Below, one piece after another: positions 46,398 to 55,178 of a stretch of DNA of 64,000 bases. Below the pieces are notes generated by a model. It ran no database searches. It worked only from the letters and a program-made list of their open reading frames with translations, and was not told the DNA's origin. The stretch covers positions 1,860,001-1,924,000 of the forward strand of contig NZ_CP049916.1 in the NCBI RefSeq assembly GCF_011578285.1, given 5' to 3'. Within the stretch, counting starts at the first letter, position 1, and every line of letters starts with the position of its first letter. This DNA comes from Acinetobacter lanii (GTDB lineage: Bacteria > Pseudomonadota > Gammaproteobacteria > Pseudomonadales > Moraxellaceae). The translations under genes and the position numbers were made by a program.

Positions 46398-47249
46398 TTA
46401 ACGACGTGTCATAAACGCGAGACGCTCAAGCAGTTGTACATCTTGTTCGTTTTTAATCAGTGCACCATACAGCGGTGGTATGGCTTTAGAACGATCATGA
46501 TTGCGTAGCACATCTTCAGGCATATCATCTGCCATGAGTAAGCTTAACCAATCAATCAATTCAGAGGTTGAAGGTGGTTTTTTTAAACCTGGAATTTGGC
46601 GAAGTTTAAAAAATACCTGTAGTGCTTCACTGACCAAAGTGCTCGATATACGCGGGAAATGCACCGCAATAATTTCACGCATGGTCGCTTCATCAGGAAA
46701 TTCAATATAATGAAAGAAGCAGCGACGTAAGAATGCATCTGGCAATTCTTTTTCATTATTTGAGGTGATAATCACGATCGGACGCTGTGTCGCGGTAATG
46801 GTTTCCCCTGTTTCATAGACAAAGAACGACATTTTATCGAGTTCATGCAACAAATCATTCGGGAACTCAATGTCTGCTTTATCAATTTCATCAATTAACA
46901 GTACACAGCGTTCTTCGCTGGTAAAAGCATCCCACAATTTGCCCGGTTTAATGTAGTTATTGATGTCATAAACCCGTTGATCGCCCAATTGGCTATCCCG
47001 TAGACGAGACACCGCATCATATTCGTATAAGCCTTGTTGCGCTTTGGTGGTCGATTTGATGTGCCAAGTAATCAGTTTTAAACCTAAACTTTCAGCCACC
47101 TGTTCAGCCAATAAAGTTTTACCTGTACCTGGTTCACCTTTAACCAACAGTGGTTTTTGTAATGCACGCGCTGCTTTCACAGCAAGTTTTAAACTATCCG
47201 TAGCGATGTACTGATCAGTACCTGAGAATTGTTGAGCGTCCGCTGTCAT
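46398..47249 (-). CDS. MoxR-type AAA+ ATPase
   Basis: A 283-residue AAA+ ATPase. Walker A GEPGTGKT is at residues 38-45, Walker B VLLIDEIDK around residues 116-124, sensor 1 in VIITSNNEK, and the arginine-finger region near DAFLRRCFF. Proteins of this group act with a VWA-domain partner to remodel or activate metalloenzymes, and the next gene encodes such a partner. It is transcribed in the same direction as rnd, ycgL and a small membrane protein. The client enzyme is unknown. Confidence 0.88.
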   Translation of the reverse strand: MTADAQQFSGTDQYIATDSLKLAVKAARALQKPLLVKGEPGTGKTLLAEQVAESLGLKLITWHIKSTTKAQQGLYEYDAVSRLRDSQLGDQRVYDINNYIKPGKLWDAFTSEERCVLLIDEIDKADIEFPNDLLHELDKMSFFVYETGETITATQRPIVIITSNNEKELPDAFLRRCFFHYIEFPDEATMREIIAVHFPRISSTLVSEALQVFFKLRQIPGLKKPPSTSELIDWLSLLMADDMPEDVLRNHDRSKAIPPLYGALIKNEQDVQLLERLAFMTRR

Positions 47250-47277
47250 GTTTGACCTTATTTTTATTAAATAACAA

Positions 47278-47694
47278 TTAAAGTGGAGAAGAAATTTTTA
47301 CTGTTTTAGAAGCCTGTGTAGCAGCTTTATTGGCACGATATTTCGACCAAAAATAGCCTGCGATTAATCCCACCGCCATGACAAATGCAATCAGAGAAAG
47401 ATTAGACCAAATTAAAGGTGAATCCTTGGTCAATACACCAAACAGAAAACCAAAGGCCGCAGGTGCAATCCCTGAATTTGGACCTTCGGAAATGGTCGGT
47501 GTGGCTAAAATGGCAAAAATCACCACCCACGTGATGCCACCGAGTGGCGAAGGCATGCGTTTTGCAATCGCATACCAGCACCACAAAATGATCAATGTGC
47601 CAAGAACATAAACTGTAATGGCAATACTGTCTTCAGGGATTGAATCGAGTACTGATAAGACGTTGGTCCATATTCCTGATTGATCTTCACGCAC
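47278..47694 (-). CDS. Small polytopic membrane protein of unknown function
   Basis: A 138-residue protein with about four hydrophobic segments: [51 protein letters not shown] and [20 protein letters not shown] do not recognise its family. Its start overlaps the end of ycgL by 8 bp and it precedes the MoxR/VWA genes by 28 nt, so it probably belongs to the same transcript. It could be a membrane partner of the ATPase pair, but this is inferred from position. Confidence 0.65.
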   Translation of the reverse strand: MREDQSGIWTNVLSVLDSIPEDSIAITVYVLGTLIILWCWYAIAKRMPSPLGGITWVVIFAILATPTISEGPNSGIAPAAFGFLFGVLTKDSPLIWSNLSLIAFVMAVGLIAGYFWSKYRANKAATQASKTVKISSPL

Positions 47695-47992
47695 CGCGCA
47701 ATCCTTCTGGTTCTACCGCATTTGGGTTGATTAAGCCTTCTGGTGGCAATTGAATATAATAGCCTTTGGTTTGAATGGAATCCATCACATGTAAGACATT
47801 AGCACGGGCTAACTTTTTTTCTGCATGCAATTCAAGTTTCATCACAAACGTAGCACGACCAAATGCTGTTTTCAGCGCATCTGACAACACCGCCAATGGA
47901 TCAGCTTGCTCTTGCTCATCTGAACCATTTACACTTGCAACGTAAAGATACATTTCATCTTTTTTGCTTGATTTGTAGATTTCACACAACAT
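47687..47992 (-). CDS. ycgL: YcgL-domain protein
   Basis: A 101-residue protein starting at the ATG at 47992 ([19 protein letters not shown]). A longer frame from 48052 adds a hydrophobic 20-residue stretch that is not part of the family. [10 protein letters not shown], followed by [34 protein letters not shown], matches YcgL (E. coli YcgL: [22 protein letters not shown], then GYYLQLPPPPEDLL). YcgL function is unknown but it is commonly encoded beside rnd, as here. Its end overlaps the membrane protein gene. Confidence 0.8.
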   Translation of the reverse strand: MLCEIYKSSKKDEMYLYVASVNGSDEQEQADPLAVLSDALKTAFGRATFVMKLELHAEKKLARANVLHVMDSIQTKGYYIQLPPEGLINPNAVEPEGLRGA

Positions 47993-48171
47993 TTTTATAC
48001 AACACCCATAAAACACAATGCAAAGCATACAACAAAATAATGTTGGAAACATTAAGCTTTGTTAACGCAGCAGTCGTGAATAGAATCTAAACACCTTAGT
48101 TGTTAATTCTTTGATCAATTGATGCTATAAAAGTGCGATTTAAACGCAGGCTCACTAAACAATCCTGACCA

Positions 48172-49314
48172 TTAATCATCCACTTTCATTTGTGCAGTTA
48201 AATACGCGGCGTCTTTATTTAACAACTCAATTAAAGGACGGGTGAGCACTTCATAACGCCAGCCCAACAAATAACTCGGTAAATCTTGTTCATCACCATG
48301 AAAAACCACATGCTGATACAAAGCACTCAGCCACTTCTTACGCATCAACACTTCTTTAGGTATATCGATTTCAGTGGCTATTTGCGTGATTAAATCATCG
48401 ACATCTTGGGTGACCCCTTTCGATGAATGACGTATTGGACGCGCAATGCGGAGTGGCCATTCTTCTGCCGGCGGTAACATTTTAATAATGTCTAAAATGG
48501 TTTTACCGTGTTCACGGATCACGTTGGGACGGATTTGCTTAATCTGAGCCAATTGGAAGTTATTCTTCGGATTTTGCTCGACCAAATCAATCATGGTGGC
48601 ATTTTTTAAAATAAAGCTGCGCGGTTGATTCAGCGCTTTGACCATTTCTTCTCGCCATACACTGAGTAATTGCAACTGCATCAACTGACGGCGCGAATGA
48701 CGATAGTTGCCCACATCGGTGTAGAGCTTTTGTTTGGGCGTTTCGGTGGCAATCTCGAGGGTGAGATTGCGACAATCTTCTAAAACCGCTTCATACATGC
48801 CTTTGGTATGCAGTTCACATTTCAGTTTATCTGCCAATTGCATAATGTACAGTACATCATTGGCCGCATAATTTTTCTGTTCAATGCTTAAAGGACGTGC
48901 CAACCAATCTGAACGGGTCTGATCTTTATCAATATCAATATTTAAAATATTTTTCAGGGCATTTTGATAACTGACTTGTAAGCCATGTCCTAAGAAAGAC
49001 AAGGCCACTTGCGTATCAAAGACATTATTCAGCGGTAATTGATCTGCATAATGATAAATGAGATCAATGTCTTCACCACAGGCATGAAATACATTTTGAT
49101 TGGCATTAAAAATTTTTAGCCAAAATTGAGAAAGATCTAATGTGGTGCCATCGAGCAGAAAAATTTGACCTTTGATATTAATTTGTAAAACGCCTAGCTT
49201 CGGCCAAAAAGTATCAACTTTAATAAACTCGGTATCTAAACCATAGATGGTCGTCTGATCCATCAGGTTCAGCACATTCTCAAGTTCGCTTTGTTGACTA
49301 ATAAATTGGAACAT
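48172..49314 (-). CDS. rnd: Ribonuclease D
   Basis: A 380-residue 3'-5' exoribonuclease that trims tRNA precursors. The N-terminal DEDD exonuclease domain shows YGLDTEFIKVDTFWPKLGVLQI (first Asp and Glu), the VFHACGEDIDLIYHY motif, and Y-x-x-x-D in KNYAANDVLYIMQLADKL. The C-terminal half has an HRDC domain (about residues 205-300, HSRRQLMQLQLLSVWREEMVKALNQP). It heads a leftward group that continues through ycgL, a membrane protein and the MoxR/VWA pair; the first gap is about 180 nt. Confidence 0.92.
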   Translation of the reverse strand: MFQFISQQSELENVLNLMDQTTIYGLDTEFIKVDTFWPKLGVLQINIKGQIFLLDGTTLDLSQFWLKIFNANQNVFHACGEDIDLIYHYADQLPLNNVFDTQVALSFLGHGLQVSYQNALKNILNIDIDKDQTRSDWLARPLSIEQKNYAANDVLYIMQLADKLKCELHTKGMYEAVLEDCRNLTLEIATETPKQKLYTDVGNYRHSRRQLMQLQLLSVWREEMVKALNQPRSFILKNATMIDLVEQNPKNNFQLAQIKQIRPNVIREHGKTILDIIKMLPPAEEWPLRIARPIRHSSKGVTQDVDDLITQIATEIDIPKEVLMRKKWLSALYQHVVFHGDEQDLPSYLLGWRYEVLTRPLIELLNKDAAYLTAQMKVDD

Positions 49315-49583
49315 AATATGTATGATTTAAAGTTTTAGATCTTAATAGCTGATAATTCTAACCTAATTATCCATTTTAAATATAATACTTTAAGCCACAT
49401 CCTCCTCAACTATCTGTTTTTTAACCAGTTCAATTCATATGATCTATAGTTTAAATGAATCAGTTAAAACCACACATTCGAGTGCATTTTTATTCAATAA
49501 ATCGATTATTGTTGATTTACTCCGATTGAAATAATGTTACATATCTGAAATGCATTACCGTAAAGATTTGTAATTTATAGATA

Positions 49584-49611
49584 AAAAAATAAGCACATTG
49601 AGTGCTTATTT
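49584..49611 (-). terminator. Terminator overlapping the end of recR
   Basis: AAATAAGCAC and GTGCTTATTT arms pair around a 5-nt loop. On the minus strand the stem is followed by seven T residues, and the recR stop codon lies within the stem. Confidence 0.8.
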
Positions 49612-50202
49612 CATTTGCATACGATTATGAAGCGCTTGGCTTAAAGTATGGCTGTCGACATACTCCAATTCGCCCCCTTGTGGAACGCCTTGAGCAATGC
49701 GGGTCATCCGAATCGGCAAATGCCGTGTCGCCTCAACCAAGTAGTGTGCAGTCGCTTGACCTTCCACCGTGGCATTGGTGGCCAACACCACTTCCTGCAC
49801 ATGCCCTGCGGACAAGCGTTGAATCAGAAAGGGAATCCCGACTTCTTCAGGACCAATCCCATCGAGGGGTGATAAATGTCCACCCAACACATGATACTTG
49901 CCACGGAAACTGCCACTTTGTTCAATTGCCATCACATCTGCAGGTGATTCAACCACACACAATAAACTGTCATCGCGTTCATTGGACAAGCAGATATGAC
50001 ATACTTCATCCTCAGTCAATGAGTGACAGATCGAGCACTCATGAATATATGAGGTTGCTTCATTAAGTGCATGTGCTAAACCTACTGCGCCTTGCTTATT
50101 TTTCATAATCAGGTGCAATGCCATACGCTGAGCCGATTTCGGCCCAACGCTAGGTAGGATTCTCAATGCCTGAACCAGCTGATCAAAACGATCGCTAAAC
50201 AT
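49606..50202 (-). CDS. recR: Recombination protein RecR
   Basis: A 198-residue protein acting with RecF and RecO in gap repair. Visible: the N-terminal helix-hairpin-helix LPSVGPKSAQRMALHLI, the four-cysteine zinc site CSICHSLTEDEVCHIC, and a Toprim domain (LLCVVESPADVMAIEQSGSFRGKYHVLGGHLSPLDGIGPEE). It is 12 nt after ybaB, the conserved pair, but no dnaX is upstream of that; metZ is there instead. Identification is secure. Confidence 0.94.
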   Translation of the reverse strand: MFSDRFDQLVQALRILPSVGPKSAQRMALHLIMKNKQGAVGLAHALNEATSYIHECSICHSLTEDEVCHICLSNERDDSLLCVVESPADVMAIEQSGSFRGKYHVLGGHLSPLDGIGPEEVGIPFLIQRLSAGHVQEVVLATNATVEGQATAHYLVEATRHLPIRMTRIAQGVPQGGELEYVDSHTLSQALHNRMQMK

Positions 50203-50214
50203 TGATGATCTTCC

Positions 50215-50544
50215 TTAGAACATACCTGCTAAACCAGGTGGCAAGCCCATGCCTGCATTGGCAGACTTCATTTTTTCTTCAGAGATCACTTCTGCTTGAC
50301 GTGCTGCATCATTCATTGCAGCAGCGATCAAGTCTTCGATCATGTCTGGATCATCTTGAAGTAGTTCAGGGTTGATTTCGATGCGTTTTACCACATTACG
50401 ACAGGTCATGGTCACTTTCACCAAACCACCGCCCGCTTCTGCATGAACTTCAGTATTGGCAAGCTCTTCTTTGGCTTTCTTGACATTCACTTCCATGTCT
50501 TTTTGCATGCGCTGTGCTTGTTGCATCAACATATTAATGTTCAT
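50215..50544 (-). CDS. ybaB: YbaB/EbfC family nucleoid-associated protein
   Basis: A 109-residue DNA-binding protein. Its core is [44 protein letters not shown], ending in [24 protein letters not shown], the full YbaB pattern. It binds DNA as a tweezer-shaped dimer and is usually next to recR, as here (12 nt gap). The start follows a GGAGAT ribosome binding site on the minus strand. Confidence 0.92.
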   Translation of the reverse strand: MNINMLMQQAQRMQKDMEVNVKKAKEELANTEVHAEAGGGLVKVTMTCRNVVKRIEINPELLQDDPDMIEDLIAAAMNDAARQAEVISEEKMKSANAGMGLPPGLAGMF

Positions 50545-50609
50545 AAAGATCTCCGAACATAAATTTCAATTTTAAATCAGGGAATAATCGGTTCTAAAAC
50601 GATCTGTTG

Positions 50610-51803
50610 TTAAAGCAAATCTAAACCACGTTGAATATCACGAATGATATCATCAATATCTTCTAAACCAACAGAGACACGGATTAAACCTTCACTAATT
50701 CCAGCAGCTTGTTTGGCTTCAGCCGACATTCTGCCATGCGATGTGGTCGCTGGATGGGTAATGGTGGATTTTACATCCCCTAAATTACTGGTGATGGACA
50801 AGAATTTAGTGTTGTCAATCACCGTCCAAGCGCCTTGACGCTCACCTTTCACCACAAAGGACACCACGCCACCAAAACCGGACTGCTGTTTCTTGGCAAG
50901 CGCATGACCTGGGTGCTGTGGTAAACCGGCATAATAGACTTTTTCTACATTCGGATGTGCATCTAACCATTCAGCAAGTTTTTGCGCGCTGGCACAATGT
51001 GCCTTCATACGCAAACTTAATGTTTCCAAACCTTTTAAGAAAATCCAGGCATTAAATGGACTGAGTGAATTACCCAGTGTACGAATCACACCGGTAATCT
51101 CTTCCATCAGTTTTGCACTACCAACCACAGCACCACCTAAAGCACGGCCTTGACCATCAATGTATTTGGTGGATGAATAAATCACCAGATCCGCACCAAA
51201 TTTTAACGGGCGCTGCAATATCGGTGTACAGAAAGTATTGTCGACTGCAAACAATGCCCCATGTGCATGGGCAATGTCGGCAATGGCTTGCATGTCACCC
51301 ACTTGAGCCAATGGGTTGGATGGCGTTTCAATAAACAGTAAGCGTGTGTTTGGACGAATCGCTTGCTTCCAAGCGTCTAAATCGCCCAAATCGACAAAGG
51401 TCACCTCTACGCCAAATTTGATCACATATTTTTCAAATAAAGACAGAATCGAACCAAACACTGCGCGCGAGCAAACCACATGATCACCCGACTTTAAATA
51501 CGCCAAGGTAATCGCATGTACACCGGCCATACCTGAACTGGTTGCAACCGCAGCTTCGGCACCATCTAAAACGGCCAAACGCTTTTCAAAGGCTTGTACC
51601 GTTGGATTGGTATAACGTGAATAGGTATTGCCTTCGATTTCACCTGAGAATTTGGCTGCGGCATCTGCTGCATTTTCACATACGAAAGATGAGGTTAAAA
51701 AAATCGGTTCGCTGTGTTCGCCTTCGGCTGTGCGATTGTGACCGGTACGGATGGCTAAAGTATCTAAGTGATATTCGATGTCGTCTTGCTGGCTCATTGT
51801 CAT
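50610..51803 (-). CDS. metZ: O-succinylhomoserine sulfhydrylase (MetZ)
   Basis: A PLP enzyme that makes homocysteine directly from O-succinylhomoserine and sulfide in methionine synthesis. 397 residues. The PLP-binding lysine is in YSSTKYIDGQGRALGG; the GQGR stretch after this lysine is a hallmark of the MetZ group within the Cys/Met-metabolism family. SSGMAGVHAITLAYLKSGDH and TSNLGDVKSTITHPATTSH are further family blocks. Its 5' end is close to the start of the divergent hydrolase gene (110 bp), so the two may share a control region. Confidence 0.92.
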   Translation of the reverse strand: MTMSQQDDIEYHLDTLAIRTGHNRTAEGEHSEPIFLTSSFVCENAADAAAKFSGEIEGNTYSRYTNPTVQAFEKRLAVLDGAEAAVATSSGMAGVHAITLAYLKSGDHVVCSRAVFGSILSLFEKYVIKFGVEVTFVDLGDLDAWKQAIRPNTRLLFIETPSNPLAQVGDMQAIADIAHAHGALFAVDNTFCTPILQRPLKFGADLVIYSSTKYIDGQGRALGGAVVGSAKLMEEITGVIRTLGNSLSPFNAWIFLKGLETLSLRMKAHCASAQKLAEWLDAHPNVEKVYYAGLPQHPGHALAKKQQSGFGGVVSFVVKGERQGAWTVIDNTKFLSITSNLGDVKSTITHPATTSHGRMSAEAKQAAGISEGLIRVSVGLEDIDDIIRDIQRGLDLL

Positions 51804-51913
51804 TACTCAGTCCATCGACTGCCTTTGTGAATAATTGCCAACATTTTGAGCGTTTCAAGCATTTAAGGTCAAGGCAAAATAAGCAATTATCGTATACACT
51901 TCGAACAAATCAT

Positions 51914-53056
51914 ATGATTCTGAGATATTCACTCCTCATGCAACATTTAAAAAAGCACTTGAAAGATCAACAAACTAAATTTAAAAATTTGGGCAAGCGT
52001 GTTTTTTACGGTAAATCACTGGTCTTATCTCAGGCCATGCCCTATGAGGTGATTGGTGAATATAAAAAATCAAAGATTCGTTATTATGCCTCTCCCAATA
52101 AAAAATATGCTGAGCCCTTGGTCTTTGTTGCCCCGTTGGCGATCAAAATGGATATTTATGACCTCTATCCATATCGATCTTTAATTAAATATTTTGTTGA
52201 ACAAGGCTTTGATGTGTATTTGTTGGATTGGGGTCGTTTTAGTTATCAAGACCGTGATCTTAATTTTTTAAGTTTTATTGATGATGCGATCCCTGAGTGT
52301 ATTGCTCAAATTCGTGCACATTCAAAATCAGATCAAATTTCATTGCATGGTTGGAGTATGGCCGGGGTTTTTGTGACCTTATATACCGCACTTCAGCAAC
52401 CGAATTATGTAAAAAACTTGATCGTGTTAGGTACGCCAATTGACAGTTTTGCATCCGGTGCAATTGGTAAACTTTACCAAAAAATTAACCAATTTTTAGA
52501 TGGCAAATATGCCCTGCAACATCGCCTGTATCACGGCGGTATTCCAAAACGTCTCCTGCATACGCCGGGAGTGCTCAATGCGATTGGCTTTAAAATTTTA
52601 GACCCGAAAGGTTGGTACGAGGGTCAAAAGCAATTGCTCTCCAATTTAGATGACACTAAATTATTGCATGAACATGCCACCTTAGGTCATTTCCTCAATC
52701 ACATGATTGACTACCCAGCAGGCATCAATCAGGACATGCTGTTCAATGTTTGGCTCAGAAATCCACTCAATCAAGGCTATATACAATTAGGCGATAAGAA
52801 AATCGAATTAAAACATATAGATTGCTCGCTCTTTGTTGGCGCGGGTCGCAGCGATCAAATGGTCACAGCGGATGCTGTACGACCATTGACTGGATTGACA
52901 AATAGTGGAGATGTCACGTTTACTCTGATTCCCGGAGGACACTTGGGACTGATGTCGAGCCAAAGAAGTGCCGATGAATTTTGGCCTCAATTGTCCACAT
53001 GGTTGGCGGACAGATCGACCTCTATTTCAGCAAGCAAAACGCAAAAAAATGCTTAA
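51914..53056 (+). CDS. Alpha/beta hydrolase with PHA-synthase-like fold
   Basis: A protein of about 380 residues; starts at 51914 or 51938 are possible, neither with a strong ribosome binding site. A longer frame running back into metZ is rejected. The sequence YDLYPYRSLIKYFVEQGFDVYLLDWGRFSYQDR is the N-terminal half of the PhaC-like fold. The nucleophile elbow is GWSMAG (S148), so a serine stands where PHA synthases have cysteine (GxCxG). An aspartate in GRSDQMVTADAV and a histidine in IPGGHLGLMSSQ complete a triad. It is therefore more likely an esterase/lipase than a PHA synthase; its substrate is unknown. Confidence 0.8.
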   Translation: MILRYSLLMQHLKKHLKDQQTKFKNLGKRVFYGKSLVLSQAMPYEVIGEYKKSKIRYYASPNKKYAEPLVFVAPLAIKMDIYDLYPYRSLIKYFVEQGFDVYLLDWGRFSYQDRDLNFLSFIDDAIPECIAQIRAHSKSDQISLHGWSMAGVFVTLYTALQQPNYVKNLIVLGTPIDSFASGAIGKLYQKINQFLDGKYALQHRLYHGGIPKRLLHTPGVLNAIGFKILDPKGWYEGQKQLLSNLDDTKLLHEHATLGHFLNHMIDYPAGINQDMLFNVWLRNPLNQGYIQLGDKKIELKHIDCSLFVGAGRSDQMVTADAVRPLTGLTNSGDVTFTLIPGGHLGLMSSQRSADEFWPQLSTWLADRSTSISASKTQKNA

Positions 53057-53123
53057 CAGATGAGGTCGAGGTTCAATCTATTCAACATCGCTTCACATTA
53101 AACATGACATAAAAGAGACAGAC

Positions 53124-53993
53124 ATGACGACAGTTGCATTCATTGGATTAGGCGCAATGGGTTACCGCATGGCAGCGCATTTACCCAAACATTTTGAGAC
53201 CGTTTGGGTATGGAATCGAAATTTTGAAAAAGCCAAACAACATGCAACTGAGTATGGCACCCAAGCGGTTGAATTGAGCCAAGCCGTACAAGCCGATCTG
53301 ATTTTTTCATGCTTACCCACCAGTCAAGACGTTGATGCATTAATCGATCAAGTGCAGATTAAATCCGGCGCGATTTGGATCGACTGTACCAGTGGTGTGC
53401 CTGAAGCAGCTCGCGCTTTATCGAGCAAGCTTCAACAGCACAATGTGCAATTTTTAGATGCGCCTGTCAGTGGTCAAACCATTGGTGCTGAAAATGCCAC
53501 ACTGACCTTTATGGTCGGTGGTGATGCAGATGTATTTGCACAAGCGCTGCCTGCGATGCAAGCCATGGGTAAACTGATCAAGCATGTCGGTGAATCAGGT
53601 GCAGGTTTTGCGGTAAAAGCGGTGAATAATATGCTAATGGCGGTACATTTGTGTGCTGCGGCAGAAGGATTTACCACTTTAAAAGCGCATGGTGTGAATT
53701 TGCATGAAGCACTAGATTGTATCAATGAATCGAGTGGTAAAAGTGGCGTGACTGAAAATGTATTACCACAACGTGTACTGAATCGTGCTTTCCCTTTGAC
53801 CTTTGCATTGCCTTTACTCGCTAAAGACACTGGTATTGCGGTAGATCTGGTGCGTGAAGCAAAACTTTCAGCCCCGATTATTGGCTTAACCCAAAGCTTA
53901 ATTCAAGCCGCGAATGACACTGCTGCGCCTGATAGTGACTTTTCTGCTGCAGTAAAAATGTACGAATCATGGAGTAAAATTACCTTAGAATAA
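53124..53993 (+). CDS. 3-hydroxyisobutyrate-dehydrogenase-like NAD(P)-dependent oxidoreductase
   Basis: A 289-residue beta-hydroxyacid dehydrogenase. The N-terminal Rossmann motif is VAFIGLGAMGYRMAAHL (G-x-G-x-x-G), the DAPVSGQTIGAENATLTFMVGG block matches the family, and the catalytic lysine is in GFAVKAVNNMLMAVHLC. Such enzymes oxidise 3-hydroxyisobutyrate, tartronate semialdehyde or related short hydroxyacids. The specific substrate is not told by the sequence. It lies 67 bp after the hydrolase gene in the same direction. Confidence 0.85.
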   Translation: MTTVAFIGLGAMGYRMAAHLPKHFETVWVWNRNFEKAKQHATEYGTQAVELSQAVQADLIFSCLPTSQDVDALIDQVQIKSGAIWIDCTSGVPEAARALSSKLQQHNVQFLDAPVSGQTIGAENATLTFMVGGDADVFAQALPAMQAMGKLIKHVGESGAGFAVKAVNNMLMAVHLCAAAEGFTTLKAHGVNLHEALDCINESSGKSGVTENVLPQRVLNRAFPLTFALPLLAKDTGIAVDLVREAKLSAPIIGLTQSLIQAANDTAAPDSDFSAAVKMYESWSKITLE

Positions 53994-54073
53994 TTTTTAA
54001 GCATTGAAATCCCTCAATCTGACCCTATAATAAAAAGTAAGACAAAATATTACATGTCTCATTGAGGGCTCTC

Positions 54074-54340
54074 ATGAAAAAATTATTTCTAGGTACCATG
54101 TCTGCGATTTTAATGACATTTGGGGCAAGCGCATTTGCTGACAATGCGAAAGAATGCGAAAAACTGCAGGATGATTACAATGTGATTTATGCAGCCAAAG
54201 GCTTCTGCTTTAAAGACCCTGAAACCAAAGCCAAGTTTGGCAATGACAATTGCAATACCACCAAGCCAAAATTCTCAGAAAGAGAACAACAAAAGCTTGA
54301 CGCCATCAAGGATCGTCAGAAAGAATTGAATTGTAAATAA
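54074..54340 (+). CDS. Small exported YARHG-like protein
   Basis: An 88-residue protein with a signal peptide (MKKLFLGTMSAILMTFGASAFA, cut near residue 22). The rest resembles the YARHG domain: YNVIYAAKGFCFKDPETKAKFGNDNC follows the R-N-x-I-Y-A-R-x-G-x-x-F-x-d-p-x-x-x-x-F pattern, but the family's usual W-Y is replaced by N-C. Four cysteines (C28, C45, C60, C87) are left in the mature part, enough for two disulfides. The start is the ATG at 54074, after TGAGGG; a TTG 4 codons earlier is unlikely. Function is unknown. Confidence 0.7.
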   Translation: MKKLFLGTMSAILMTFGASAFADNAKECEKLQDDYNVIYAAKGFCFKDPETKAKFGNDNCNTTKPKFSEREQQKLDAIKDRQKELNCK

Positions 54341-54371
54341 TTCAATTTTCAACTGAATCAAGGAATACACA

Positions 54372-54785
54372 ATGACTTACGATGATCAAAACATTTTTGC
54401 ACGAATTTTACGTGGTGAACTTCCTGCAATTAAAGTCTATGAAGATGATCAAGTCTTGGCTTTTATGGACATCATGCCTCAAGCTGATGGCCATACCCTT
54501 GTGATTCCGAAATCACCTGCGGTGACCTTGTTAGATTTGGCGCCTGACGCTGCAGCCTATACCATTCAAATTGTACAAAAAGTGGCAAAAGCCATTGAAA
54601 AATCCTTGGATGCCAAAGGCATTGTGTTGATGCAATTGTCGGGTGCTTCAGCGGGTCAAACGGTACCGCATGTTCACTTTCATTTAATTCCAAGCTCTGT
54701 ACATGAGTTAGGCAAACACGCCTTAACCATGGGTGATCAAGAAAAAATTAAAGCACTTGCGGAAAAAATTAAAGCGGCGCTTTAA
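54372..54785 (+). CDS. HIT family protein (histidine triad)
   Basis: A 137-residue nucleotide-binding hydrolase/transferase. The catalytic triad motif HVHFHLIP is at about residues 106-113 (H-x-H-x-H), after the usual N-terminal IFARILRGELPAIKVYEDDQVLAFMDIMPQADGHTLVIPK. Small HIT proteins act on purine nucleoside phosphoramidates (HinT type) or related bonds. It follows the YARHG-like gene by about 30 nt and ends at a terminator. Confidence 0.9.
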   Translation: MTYDDQNIFARILRGELPAIKVYEDDQVLAFMDIMPQADGHTLVIPKSPAVTLLDLAPDAAAYTIQIVQKVAKAIEKSLDAKGIVLMQLSGASAGQTVPHVHFHLIPSSVHELGKHALTMGDQEKIKALAEKIKAAL

Positions 54786-55178
54786 ATCATAGTCATTCAT
54801 TTATTGTCATTTCAAGCATATAAAATAAGTAAAGAAATGAGGCCCAGTGCCTCATTTTTTATGCCCTATTTTTAATGAACCCATTGATATTTTAGTGCTT
54901 GAATGAGCCTAAATACGCTGCAACTTTTCATCAGCATTATTGACAGTGGTTCTTTAAACCCATTCAGTCATTGCACTCTTTTGTGATTCTAATAAAGTCC
55001 ATTTCTACATCCAGACCTAGACCTTGTCATATTTCTTCAATCAAATCTTCATCATTTTGCAAGATAAGCTTCATTAAACTGACTTATCTATATCCAATAC
55101 TGAGTCCAACCAATATATCTTCACAATCTGTGTAAGGTATTGAGTCAAAACCAAATATAAGGCGTTGTTGGAGCAAAA
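54786..55178. other. 393-bp interval before the porin gene
   Basis: Apart from the HIT-gene terminator at its left end, this AT-rich stretch holds no coding region I can support. It should carry the porin promoter and a long 5' leader. A GGAGC ribosome binding site lies just before 55179. I could not identify an OmpR-type site with confidence. Confidence 0.5.
54835..54860 (+). terminator. Terminator after the HIT gene
   Basis: AAATGAGGC and GCCTCATTT arms with a 5-nt loop, followed by six T residues. Confidence 0.85.

Noticed and set aside
49602..50066. 154-codon plus-strand frame opposite recR
   Set aside because: It is a shadow of recR; the translation is rich in His, Pro and Ser with no domain.
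51542..51913. N-terminal extension of the hydrolase running antisense into metZ
   Set aside because: It is the reverse frame of the metZ coding sequence with an unusual Arg/His/Leu-rich composition; the PhaC-like fold begins after 51914.
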